Positions 56,148-64,000 of a stretch of DNA of 64,000 bases are shown one piece after another (the stretch's first letter is position 1; the number at the start of each line of letters is the position of its first letter). The position numbers and the translations under genes are program-made. The stretch is taken from NCBI GenBank assembly GCA_028356795.1, contig JAOMVH010000001.1:1-64000 (forward strand), written 5' to 3'. This DNA is from Aliiglaciecola sp. (GTDB lineage Bacteria; Pseudomonadota; Gammaproteobacteria; Enterobacterales; Alteromonadaceae). Below the pieces are notes generated by a model that worked only from the letters and a program-made list of their open reading frames with translations, searched no databases and was not told the DNA's origin.

Positions 56148-57320
56148 ATGACCCGCAGATTTATTGATCTAATAATTAGATTCATTGAGAATCATCCCAT
56201 ACGGACGTTTTGGTTTTGGCAAACTGGTTTTTGGCTGTTCGTCAGCATCACCAGCTTTCTTACCTTAACTCTATGGTATGGGCCCTACGATTGGTCTCAC
56301 CTCATTCATATTATTGTTCAGGCCGGAATCGGATTATCTCTATCGTTGCTGATGTATTGGCTATTTATGGAGTCTTGGGAGAAGTCGACCCGTTATAGGG
56401 CCTGGATAGTGGCTGTAAGTATTATCATAGGTTCATTTGCTTGGACACTGGCAAGACTGCAAGTCTTTGTTTGGGTTACCGGCGAAACAGAAGAATGGTT
56501 GCAGTTAGGTGGTTGGCATTTTGCTAGTATTTTCATATTCTTATGTTGGACAGGCTTGTTTTTTGGTATTCGCTACTATGAGTTGTTACAAACCGAACAT
56601 GACATATTACTTCGTGCTGAGTCAGATGCTCGTGAGGAGCAGCTTAAGCGAATGAAAGCGCAAAACGTTGCCCGAGATGCGCAGTTGAAAATGCTGCGCT
56701 ACCAATTGAATCCGCATTTTTTGTGCAACACGTTAAATGCCATTAACTCATTGGTAGAATTCGAAGAAACCGAAAAAGCGCAAAATATGACGGTGCAATT
56801 GAGCAAATTCTTGCGTCATTCACTGGATAACAATCCTGATACAAAAGTGACGCTTGAGAACGAGATAAAAGCGTTAAACCTCTATTTAGAGATTGAAAAA
56901 ACTCGCTTTGAAGATCGCTTGGTGGTTAATTTTGAAATTGACGAGCAAGCTAAACAGGCACTGGTTCCAAGTTTGCTGCTACAACCTATTATCGAGAACT
57001 CAATGAAGCACGCTATTTCTCAAAGTGAAGATGGTGGTACCATTAGTTTGCAAGCTAGCGTCAAGAATAATCGTCTGATTCTTGCGCTAAGCGACTCAGG
57101 AAATGGCAATAAAGTTGCCAATACAAAGTTACAAAGTTCTACGGGACGAGGGGTTGGATTGCGAAATATCGATGAACGACTAAAAGCGCTCTATCAAGAT
57201 GATTATCGAGTAGATATTGGCTTTTTGTCTTCAGGGGGACTAAAAACAACCATTGTCTTACCTCATGAAAGTAACAAACTTACCTCTCCATCGGTTTATC
57301 AACAAGGAATTTTATCATGA
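56148..57320 (+). CDS. LytS/YehU-type sensor histidine kinase
   Basis: A 390-residue membrane kinase from ATG 56148 (AGGA five bases upstream; ATG 56124 lacks one). Four helices occupy about 20-145. The His_kinase (PF06580-type) domain has the phosphoacceptor His190 in LRYQLNPHFLCNTLNAINS, where the usual PHFLFN is PHFLCN. HATPase boxes are LLLQPIIENSMKHAI, DSGNGN and GRGVGLRNI. No extracytoplasmic domain is evident, so it may sense within the membrane. It overlaps the LytTR regulator gene by four bases. Confidence 0.92.
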   Translation: MTRRFIDLIIRFIENHPIRTFWFWQTGFWLFVSITSFLTLTLWYGPYDWSHLIHIIVQAGIGLSLSLLMYWLFMESWEKSTRYRAWIVAVSIIIGSFAWTLARLQVFVWVTGETEEWLQLGGWHFASIFIFLCWTGLFFGIRYYELLQTEHDILLRAESDAREEQLKRMKAQNVARDAQLKMLRYQLNPHFLCNTLNAINSLVEFEETEKAQNMTVQLSKFLRHSLDNNPDTKVTLENEIKALNLYLEIEKTRFEDRLVVNFEIDEQAKQALVPSLLLQPIIENSMKHAISQSEDGGTISLQASVKNNRLILALSDSGNGNKVANTKLQSSTGRGVGLRNIDERLKALYQDDYRVDIGFLSSGGLKTTIVLPHESNKLTSPSVYQQGILS

Positions 57321-58135
57321 GTAAGCTTACTGCCGTTATTGTTGACGATGAGCCCCTTGCGCTAAAATTATTAGCCTCAAAGTTGGCGCAATCCTCACAA
57401 GTTGAAATTGTCGGGCAAGGACGAAATGGCCGTCAAGCCATTGACTTAATCATGGACTTATCACCAGATCTGGTCTTTTTGGATATTGAAATGCCAGGAT
57501 TAAATGGGTTTGATGTCGTTAAGCACTTGCAAAGTGATATTGTGCCATTAGTGGTGTTTACCACTGCCTATGAGCAGTATGCGTTAGATGCGTTTGAAAT
57601 TCATGCGGTTGACTATATTTTAAAGCCGATAGATGAGACTCGCATAAATAGAGCGGTTGAACGTGCCGTAGAGCGCAAAATGGCGGCACAGCTTGATGAC
57701 AATAAGCCGCGCATCATTGATGCGATCCATTCAATAAGACGCAGTCAATCTGAACATGCCAGTGTTCAACCTGACGTCATTTCTCGGACTCAATCAGCTT
57801 TGGTTGACGCCAAAGTGGTGATAAAAGACCGCGATGAGATAACCGTATTAAAACAGAGTGAAATAAAGTGGATTGATGCCGCAGGAGACTATGTTTGCGT
57901 TCATGTCGATGGGGAAACACATATCAAGCGCAGCACTATGAAAGAATTACTCGAAGAACTAGACGACACTATTTTTAAACGTATTCACCGCTCTACAATT
58001 GTTAACTTAAACTTCATTGAAAAAGTGATCCCACATACCAAGGGAGAGTTTTTCCTAAAACTGGGTGAGTTTGAGCGAGTTAAAGTAAGCCGCAATTACA
58101 AAGAAGCCATTAAATCTTTTTTAACTGACCGATAG
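57317..58135 (+). CDS. LytTR-family response regulator
   Basis: A 272-residue regulator. The receiver domain has VDDEPLA, Asp56 in FLDIEMPGLNGFD and KPI. The LytTR DNA-binding domain (about 170-270) has IKWIDAAGDYVCVHV, THIKRSTMKELLEEL and FKRIHRSTIVNL. An unusually long linker of about 45 residues separates the domains. It is coupled to the LytS-type kinase by an ATGA overlap and lies 114 bases upstream of an RND adaptor gene, which it may control. Confidence 0.93.
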   Translation: MSKLTAVIVDDEPLALKLLASKLAQSSQVEIVGQGRNGRQAIDLIMDLSPDLVFLDIEMPGLNGFDVVKHLQSDIVPLVVFTTAYEQYALDAFEIHAVDYILKPIDETRINRAVERAVERKMAAQLDDNKPRIIDAIHSIRRSQSEHASVQPDVISRTQSALVDAKVVIKDRDEITVLKQSEIKWIDAAGDYVCVHVDGETHIKRSTMKELLEELDDTIFKRIHRSTIVNLNFIEKVIPHTKGEFFLKLGEFERVKVSRNYKEAIKSFLTDR

Positions 58136-58156
58136 ATTCAGTTATAAGCGAGAAAC

Positions 58157-58173
58157 CTTTACAAAACTTTACA
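58157..58173 (+). promoter_or_regulatory. CTTTACA direct repeat upstream of the RND adaptor
   Basis: CTTTACA-AAA-CTTTACA, start-to-start 10 bases (one helical turn), in the 114-base spacer between the LytTR regulator and the RND genes. Candidate activator site; binding not shown. Confidence 0.3.
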
Positions 58174-58249
58174 CGGTTAACCCCGTTCATGAATGATCAA
58201 AATCTGTTATTTTGAAGCACTATGGCAGGTTTATTTAGGCAGTTGATTC

Positions 58250-59296
58250 ATGAACAAACAGATGTCACGACAAGTCAGTATTATATTCTTCTTTTTTATT
58301 TTTGTGAGCCTTGGTGTCAATGCACAAGCTCGAAGAGGTGCTGGCCCCGCTAATGTCGTGACACAAACCCTGCTGTTTCAATCTCAAGAAACTAATGTTG
58401 AAGCTGTGGGCACTGCCGAGGCACTCAAGTCGGTGGACATTTTTCCTGCTGCCGCTGACAAAGTAACCGGTATTTATTTTGAACCCGGCAGCTGGGTAAA
58501 AAAGGGACAAATCTTGATGCAGCTCGATGCTCGCCGTCAAAAAGCGGCATTAGAGCGTGCTAAAATTGTCCTTAAAGATACCCGGTTAGCGTTGACCAGA
58601 TTGGAGCAAAGTAGTGACCGAGGAGCGGTGGCGCAAAGTGCCATTGATGATGCAAAAACGGCTGAAGCTTTGGCACAAGTGGCGGTAACTGACGCCCAAA
58701 CCGATTTAGACGACAGAGTGCTCGTTGCGCCCTTTAGTGGTTATGTTGGCCTAACGGATGTGGAAGTCGGGGACAGGATCACCACGCAAACTATGATCAC
58801 TACCTTGGACGACAGAAGCCTGCTATTTATTAATTTTAGTGCCCCTGAGTCGTCTATTTCAGTGGTTAATCAAAATACCCGTGTATCGGTCCAGCCATGG
58901 ACAAATCGAGAGCTTACTTTGCAAGCCAGTGTCGCCCAGGTTGATTCTCGTTTGAATATTCAAGACAGAACTATTCGAGTGCGGGCGCAATTGCAAAATG
59001 ATGAGGATGTCTACCGACCGGGAATGAGCTTCCGAGTTAACTTGGTGATGGCTGGTGACGAGTATGCAGTCATCCCTGAATCGGGTTTGTCTTGGGGGGC
59101 CAACGGTGCCTATGTGTGGAAAGTCGAAAATGACCAAGCTGTCAAAGTATCGGTGCAAATTAAACAACGTTTGCGCGGGCGTATACTGGTTGATGGTGAC
59201 CTTTCTGTTGGCGATACCTTGATTGTCGAGGGCATTCAGCGCTTGCGCCAAGGTCAGAAAGTTTCAGCGGTTGGGCAATCTGGTGATGCATCATGA
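58250..59296 (+). CDS. RND efflux periplasmic adaptor (membrane fusion protein)
   Basis: A 348-residue MFP-type adaptor. An N-terminal signal ends near GVNAQA (residue 26). A lipoyl half-motif GIYFEPGSWVKKGQILMQLD is followed by a short alpha-hairpin (RAKIVLKDTRLALTRLEQ) and the second half VLVAPFSGYVGLTDVEVGDR. Beta-barrel (LLFINFSAPES) and membrane-proximal domains follow. It joins inner-membrane RND pumps to an outer-membrane channel; no TolC-type gene is present here. It overlaps the pump gene by four bases. Confidence 0.92.
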   Translation: MNKQMSRQVSIIFFFFIFVSLGVNAQARRGAGPANVVTQTLLFQSQETNVEAVGTAEALKSVDIFPAAADKVTGIYFEPGSWVKKGQILMQLDARRQKAALERAKIVLKDTRLALTRLEQSSDRGAVAQSAIDDAKTAEALAQVAVTDAQTDLDDRVLVAPFSGYVGLTDVEVGDRITTQTMITTLDDRSLLFINFSAPESSISVVNQNTRVSVQPWTNRELTLQASVAQVDSRLNIQDRTIRVRAQLQNDEDVYRPGMSFRVNLVMAGDEYAVIPESGLSWGANGAYVWKVENDQAVKVSVQIKQRLRGRILVDGDLSVGDTLIVEGIQRLRQGQKVSAVGQSGDAS

Positions 59297-62187
59297 GTCT
59301 TCAATCTTCCTCTCAAAATAAAGTGGCAAATCAGCATATCAACGATTTACCTTCACTATCGGTAAGACGTCCTGTGCTGATTGTCGTGGTCAACCTTTTG
59401 ATCATGATTGCTGGGCTAGCGGCGTTGAGTGGCCTTGAAGTGCGAGAGTTACCTGATGTTGATCGGCCAAGATTAACCGTAACGGCTAATTTTCCTGGTG
59501 GCTCTCCTGAAACCGTCGACACTGAAGTTACAAGCCGTTTAGAGGGCGCAATAGCGCGAGTGAGCGGTGTTAAAGCTATTCGTGCACAAAGTGAAGAGGG
59601 TTTTTCTCGAACGGTTGTTGAGTTTCGTCCTGGTGTTAACTTGGAAGACGCTGCTAACGAAACAAGAGAAGCCATCAGTCGGGTGCAACGAGAGCTTCCC
59701 GATGACGTCGAGCGATTGTCTATCATTAAAGCCGACAATGATGCCCAAGCGGTGGTTAATCTTGCCGTATCAAGCAGTGCAATGAGCATGGAAGCCATGA
59801 CAGATGTGGTTGAAACTGATTTGGCACCGCTATTTTTAAGCATTCCCGGGGTGGCGGATGTGCGTCTCAACGGGGATCGAGAGCGGGTGTTGCGGGTAAC
59901 GCTTGAGCCTCTTCGGTTAACCAGCTTCGGATTATCGGTCACCGAGGTCGCTAACGCCTTACGTCTTGCGCCCTTTGATGTGCCGGCGGGCAGTTTACGA
60001 TCCACCGACCAAACGTTAATCGTGCGTGCTGATGCGACATCGGTAACGGCTGCTCAGGTGAAAGACATCGTCATTCAGGGCGACACTCGAATTGGTGATG
60101 TCGCCGATGTTTACTTTGGTCCCGCGGACTCACAAAGTTTGGTTCGGTTAGATGGAACGCCAGTTATCGGCCTTGGCATATTGCGTCAAGCCAGCTCAAA
60201 CACCATTGAAATCTCTGATGAAGTTTTGGCCATGGTGGAGGAGCTCAGGCTTAGGTTCCCGGAATTAGACATCACAGTGACCTCTGATGATGCGGAGTTT
60301 ATCCGCGGGTCCGTTGCAGAGGTGATCACGTCTTTGGCATTTACCATTGCCTTGGTAGTCGCCACTCTTTGGCTATTTATTGGGTCGGGTCGTGCCACCA
60401 TAGTGCCTGCTTTGGCCACGACTGCTGTGCTAGTCGCGGTGTTTATTCCCATCGCGTTTTTACCTTCTACCGCCGGACGTTTGTTTCGTGAATTTGGTGG
60501 TGTGTTAGCCACCGCGGTGATTATCTCGTCGTTTGTGGCCTTGTCATTGGTACCGGCACTTACAGCCAAGTTACCACTCAAAAAAAATGCCAAACACTTC
60601 TTATCTGGGTTTGGTCAACGTTGTTTAAATGGTTATATCCGCTCGTTGCAGTGGTGTTTGCGCCACTCTTGGGTCGTGTTGTTGTTCAGTGTGGTGTCAG
60701 CGATTGCGGCTTATCAAGTTTATACAAGCTTAGATAATGAACTGTTACCCAGTGAAGATCGCGGCAATATTCGTATTTTTGCTCGCGGCCCAGACGGTGT
60801 TGGAATCAACTTCATGGATCGCCAAGCAGATAAAATGGAAGCTGCATTGGCACCGTTTGTTGAGGCGGGCGAAATCAAGTCTGTGTATACCGTGGTTGGC
60901 CAATGGGATCCTAATATTGTCTTTATTCGAGTGCCACTTGAGCCATGGTCACAACGGGAGCAGTCACAACAAGATATTATTAATAAGTTACGACCCAAAG
61001 TGGCAGCGATACCGGGCGCCCCAGGAAGAGCATTTGGCGGCAACAGTTTAAACCTGAGGGGCCAAGGTGGTGGCTTAGAGCTTGCCCTAACGGGAGAGGA
61101 TTACGACGAGATTTATCAAGCAGCATTGGCTTTTAAAGAAGCCATAGAATCCCGTTTGCCAGATTTTGGTAACGCCAGAATATCGTATCAACCTACACAG
61201 CCCCAACTTCGAGTGAATATAGATAGGCGCAGAGCTGAAGAGTTAGGCGTCAATTTTTCGGATATTTCTAGCACCTTGAGAGCTGCGATTAATGGCGATG
61301 ATATTGCGGATTTAAATGTCGGGGATCAATCCATTCCGATCATTTTGCAAGCCTCGAACGCCAATCTCAGCAACCCCTCTGATTTAACCAATTTGTACGT
61401 TTCATCACGAAATGGCGGTTTAGTGCCACTGTCTAGTTTAGCGTTTATTACCGAAGAGGGCGTTGCTGCAGAGCTTGAACGTCATGCTCAACGGCGTGCC
61501 ATTGAAATTGATATTGAGCTTGCTGATGATGCCTCGTTACAAAGCGCAGTGGAGAGTTTACGCTCATTGGGCCAAGAGGTTTTGCCTAACGGCATCGGCT
61601 TGGTATTTTTAGGCGAAGCTAGGACTTTCCAAGAAACCTCCAATCAAGTGATGCTGACATATATACTCGCATTTGTGATTGTATTATTGGTTTTGGCAGC
61701 ACAATTTGAAAGTGTCAACAGTGCCGTTGTGGTAATGCTGACTGTGCCATTTGGTATTGCCGCTGCTATTTTTGCACTGTATTTAACCGGTACCTCGATT
61801 AATATTTATTCTCAAATTGGACTGGTAATGTTAATTGGTTTGCTCGCAAAAAATAGTATCTTGTTGGTTGAGTTTGCTGATCAACTTCGAGATCGGGGCT
61901 TTGAGGTTAAAGACGCGATCATTGAAGCTGGAAAAGTGCGGTTGCGACCCATTATGATGACATTAGTGTCTACCATACTGGGCGGTTTACCTTTGATATT
62001 GTCCACTGGGGCAGGAGCCGAATCACGCAATGCCATTGGTTGGGTGGTATTTGGTGGTTTAGGGATAGCAGTTGTCTTTACGCTTTATTTGACCCCGGTT
62101 CTGTATTCATTACTGGCACGTTTGACTAAGCCAAGAGCCGACGAAGCTAAACGTTTGGAGCAAGAGTTACTCGACGCAAGCACCTAG
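59293..62187 (+). CDS. RND efflux pump subunit lacking TM3-TM4 (internal deletion)
   Basis: A 964-residue HAE1-type RND protein; relatives are about 1030-1040. The N-terminal half has TM1 (VLIVVVNLLIMIAGLAAL), porter segments (DVDRPRLTVTANFPGGSPET) and TM2 ending TLWLFIGSGRATIVPAL. The sequence then jumps straight to ATTAVLVAVFIPIAFLPSTAG, normally TM5. The roughly 74 residues of TM3 and TM4 with the GLxVDDAIVVxEN motif (AcrB Asp407/Asp408) are missing. The rest is intact, including the TM10 Lys in IGLLAKNSILLVEF. The reading frame is kept. Without the Asp pair and two helices, proton-driven efflux is unlikely. It is coupled to the adaptor gene. Confidence 0.88.
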   Translation: MSLQSSSQNKVANQHINDLPSLSVRRPVLIVVVNLLIMIAGLAALSGLEVRELPDVDRPRLTVTANFPGGSPETVDTEVTSRLEGAIARVSGVKAIRAQSEEGFSRTVVEFRPGVNLEDAANETREAISRVQRELPDDVERLSIIKADNDAQAVVNLAVSSSAMSMEAMTDVVETDLAPLFLSIPGVADVRLNGDRERVLRVTLEPLRLTSFGLSVTEVANALRLAPFDVPAGSLRSTDQTLIVRADATSVTAAQVKDIVIQGDTRIGDVADVYFGPADSQSLVRLDGTPVIGLGILRQASSNTIEISDEVLAMVEELRLRFPELDITVTSDDAEFIRGSVAEVITSLAFTIALVVATLWLFIGSGRATIVPALATTAVLVAVFIPIAFLPSTAGRLFREFGGVLATAVIISSFVALSLVPALTAKLPLKKNAKHFLSGFGQRCLNGYIRSLQWCLRHSWVVLLFSVVSAIAAYQVYTSLDNELLPSEDRGNIRIFARGPDGVGINFMDRQADKMEAALAPFVEAGEIKSVYTVVGQWDPNIVFIRVPLEPWSQREQSQQDIINKLRPKVAAIPGAPGRAFGGNSLNLRGQGGGLELALTGEDYDEIYQAALAFKEAIESRLPDFGNARISYQPTQPQLRVNIDRRRAEELGVNFSDISSTLRAAINGDDIADLNVGDQSIPIILQASNANLSNPSDLTNLYVSSRNGGLVPLSSLAFITEEGVAAELERHAQRRAIEIDIELADDASLQSAVESLRSLGQEVLPNGIGLVFLGEARTFQETSNQVMLTYILAFVIVLLVLAAQFESVNSAVVVMLTVPFGIAAAIFALYLTGTSINIYSQIGLVMLIGLLAKNSILLVEFADQLRDRGFEVKDAIIEAGKVRLRPIMMTLVSTILGGLPLILSTGAGAESRNAIGWVVFGGLGIAVVFTLYLTPVLYSLLARLTKPRADEAKRLEQELLDAST

Positions 62188-62202
62188 TTAGGTTTAACCT
62201 TG

Positions 62203-62240
62203 TTGAGCCAGAACGACTCGCTTTCTAGCTCAAATTTTTA
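62203..62240 (+). terminator. Weak terminator after the RND gene
   Basis: TTGAGC / GCTCAA (62203-62208 and 62228-62233) with a 19-base loop and an ATTTTTATT tail, between the convergent RND and cytochrome genes. Confidence 0.35.
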
Positions 62241-63353
62241 TTAGTGGGCTAAATCCGGCATGCTCTCGAGCATGCCTTCCGCTTTCACTACTGGATAGCC
62301 GAGGTTCATCCAACCAAAAATCCCTTCATACAACACGGCGGTTTGGGTATAACCTAAGTCTCGTAGTTGATTGACAATGTACTCGGTTGCCGCGCGAGGA
62401 CAAGAACAGTAACCAACAATTTGCACATCTTTAGGCAAGTCTTTGAGCTTTTCGGATAAATCTGTGTAATAAGGGAAGGGCACGGCCCCTTCAATATGTG
62501 CGCGCTGCCAAACCGAAGGTACACGGGTATCCAGTATGACCATTTTTTTATTAGCCTGCAGGGCTTGGTGTAAATCCACAGACGACACATAAATACCATC
62601 GGTTAACTCAAAATTAGGGTCGTCACTATCTGGATTAATAATATATTTATCTGGTGTAGGTATCGCTTTTAAGGATGTTGTTTTTATTTGTGCATCTGTG
62701 GCTTTGCTGCGAATAAACGCGGTGACATTATCAATATCTTGTTGAGACAGTTTGTCGGCAAATGCCACCATCGGGGTTCCGTCTCGACCTTTTTCTATGG
62801 TGTAGCGAATGAATTCGTCTTTATTATGGGCAAGCGCAGATGGGTTGGCTAAAGCCGGGGCATTGACTCCTTCACCCTCGACACCGTGACAGGTTGCACA
62901 ATGTGCTTGATAAACAGATTCGCCGCGCTGCACATCACCCTCCACTGGATCTTCAGATAGCTTTACCCGTTGTGCTCCTGATTGCCAAAACAACCAATAG
63001 GTTAAATCCCAAATTTCATCGAGTGTCATAGGCCCGCCAACTTCGTCTAGGTATCCCGCCATGGCGGTACCTTGTCTGCCATAGGATGTTGGTCTTAGAA
63101 TCGCATGAGGTACACCAGACTCAAACAAAGTTGCTGAGCGTAAAGAGGGCGCATGATCGTTTTTATATCCTTCGCGATCATCGCCATGGCATAACGAACA
63201 ATATTTTTGATAATTGGATGCGGCAACTTTGGCTTGTTGTTGGGTGAGTTTTCTTGGAGGATTTTGTTTTTCGTAGACTTTTTGTGCAAACGTGCTAGAC
63301 ATAATAACAAACGTAAGTAGGAGACCGGTTAACCTTACAAGGTTACGATACAT
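62241..63353 (-). CDS. Diheme cytochrome c - rhodanese fusion protein
   Basis: From ATG 63353 (GGAGGG nine bases upstream; the longer frame to 63467 lacks support) this gives 370 residues. A Sec signal (LLLTFVIMSSTFAQ) precedes two cytochrome c domains with heme motifs CSLCH (near 52) and CATCH (near 152). Candidate axial ligand Met residues are in TAMAGYL and TPMVAFA. A rhodanese domain fills about 260-360, with the active loop CSCPRAATEY near 316. It is periplasmic. The fusion suggests electron transfer linked to sulfur or persulfide chemistry; the partner is unknown. It stands alone between an RND pump and a DUF1295 protein. Confidence 0.88.
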   Translation of the reverse strand: MYRNLVRLTGLLLTFVIMSSTFAQKVYEKQNPPRKLTQQQAKVAASNYQKYCSLCHGDDREGYKNDHAPSLRSATLFESGVPHAILRPTSYGRQGTAMAGYLDEVGGPMTLDEIWDLTYWLFWQSGAQRVKLSEDPVEGDVQRGESVYQAHCATCHGVEGEGVNAPALANPSALAHNKDEFIRYTIEKGRDGTPMVAFADKLSQQDIDNVTAFIRSKATDAQIKTTSLKAIPTPDKYIINPDSDDPNFELTDGIYVSSVDLHQALQANKKMVILDTRVPSVWQRAHIEGAVPFPYYTDLSEKLKDLPKDVQIVGYCSCPRAATEYIVNQLRDLGYTQTAVLYEGIFGWMNLGYPVVKAEGMLESMPDLAH

Positions 63354-63483
63354 AATTGGATTCCCTCCAGGAATGGCTGTCCAAACTGCCCCATACGGGG
63401 AGACGGTTAAAGTTAATCTCTCTAGATAATCGCATATTGAGCGAAAGGTACACAAGTATTCGGCCAATTAACAAAATCTTAGG

Positions 63484-64000
63484 TTATTTTGTCAATTTGG
63501 GAATTAACACTGGGGTAGAAGACTTGTAAGTTTGATAATCAGGGTCATTTTGCCACTTTTGGTCGGCGCGCTGCTCAAGTAACGGGACCCCGCTGACTTT
63601 GGTTAGCAACAAGGTAACAAATAAAGGCGATATTAAGGCGACGTGTTGCCAACCCGTTAAGACCGGCAGGGCAGCAATAGCGACACCAAACCATAGGGCA
63701 ATTTCACCAAAGTAGTTGGGGTGGCGGGAATAGGCCCACAAGCCACGTTTTATAAATTGTTTGCGATTGTTAGGGTCTTGTTTAAAACGAAATTTTTGAT
63801 CATCTGCTATTACCTCAAACAAGAATCCAAACAGCCATATTGCTAAGCCGCACCACGTCAGCCAATGGGTGTGTGCTTGTTGAGTTGAAGTGATCACTGT
63901 AAGGGCTGCGCCTGCCGTGATTAACACCCACAAGCCTTGTAGGGTCCAGGCGGCAAAAAAGCGATATTTATCTGGCTTGATTTCATCAAAACGTCCGTCT
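63484..64000 (-). CDS. DUF1295 / steroid 5-alpha-reductase-like membrane protein (5' end outside window)
   Basis: The minus-strand frame is open from the right edge; the visible start of an ORF at TTG 63933 is internal, because upstream codons read DGRFDEIKPDKYRFFAAWTL, a family motif. The visible 172-codon stretch has several helices, then RGLWAYSRHPNYFGEIALWF, the methyltransferase/reductase signature of the DUF1295 and isoprenylcysteine-methyltransferase clan, and SGVPLLEQRADQKW near the end. It is an integral inner-membrane protein; the reaction in bacteria is uncertain. Confidence 0.88.
   Translation of the reverse strand, partial: DGRFDEIKPDKYRFFAAWTLQGLWVLITAGAALTVITSTQQAHTHWLTWCGLAIWLFGFLFEVIADDQKFRFKQDPNNRKQFIKRGLWAYSRHPNYFGEIALWFGVAIAALPVLTGWQHVALISPLFVTLLLTKVSGVPLLEQRADQKWQNDPDYQTYKSSTPVLIPKLTK

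Noticed and set aside
59331-60005. 224-codon minus-strand ORF opposite the RND pump
   Set aside because: Ser/Thr/Arg-rich antisense frame typical of shadow ORFs.
1-64000. tRNA or rRNA genes, insertion sequences, prophage integrases or attachment sites
   Set aside because: No transposase or integrase motifs, no terminal inverted repeats flanking genes, and no tRNA-like cloverleaf noticed while reading; a computed search would be needed to exclude them fully.

Overview
The window looks like chromosome of a marine gammaproteobacterium of the Alteromonadales (Alteromonas / Paraglaciecola / Aliiglaciecola type). This is inferred from gene content: long TonB-dependent receptors, a TPR-sulfotransferase next to a receptor, a tryptophan-halogenase / SapC / cupin cassette beside glycan genes, an Aer-like PAS-MCP and a LytS/LytTR pair. 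Base composition is moderate. I saw no tRNA, rRNA, insertion sequence, prophage or CRISPR array.

Layout. (1) 1-5.6 kb: the 3' end of an unidentified gene, an OmpR-type two-component system and a YbbA/YbbP-like ABC exporter; the regulator gene and the exporter share a TGTGAAA direct-repeat box. (2) 5.7-12.1 kb: a degenerate HD-GYP protein, a TPR-sulfotransferase and a TonB receptor separated by a terminator. (3) 12.4-20.6 kb: BCCT transporter, MarR regulator, CsaA, a PAS-MCP gene broken by two in-frame stops, a short-chain dehydrogenase, a homocysteine methyltransferase, an orphan MlaC, and a Gly/Cys-tailed protein with one in-frame stop. (4) 20.8-27.2 kb: a membrane STAND-type transcription regulator overlapping a small acidic partner gene, a PAS-GGDEF cyclase, an orphan Imm11-like immunity protein and a lipoprotein.

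(5) 27.4-55.9 kb is a laminarin (beta-1,3-glucan) utilization locus, the centre of the window. Surface or exported lipoproteins (GH81, GH16 with four repeated modules, malectin-GH16) should cut the polymer. A TonB receptor should import oligosaccharides across the outer membrane and a GPH symporter across the inner membrane. Two GH3 enzymes, a large GH94-clan (GH149/GH161-like) phosphorylase and two GH17 proteins all lack signal peptides, so final breakdown appears cytosolic and partly phosphorolytic. A sugar-porter MFS closes the locus. A halogenase-SapC-cupin cassette of unknown role follows the receptor. No dedicated transcription regulator is visible inside the locus.

(6) 56-64 kb: a LytS-type kinase and LytTR regulator, an RND efflux pair whose pump appears to have lost about 74 residues including TM3-TM4 and the Asp-Asp proton relay, a diheme cytochrome c-rhodanese fusion, and a DUF1295 membrane protein cut by the right edge.

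Several genes carry clean lesions (three in-frame stops in two genes, one large in-frame deletion). These could be real decay or sequence errors. Everything was read by eye, without database searches.
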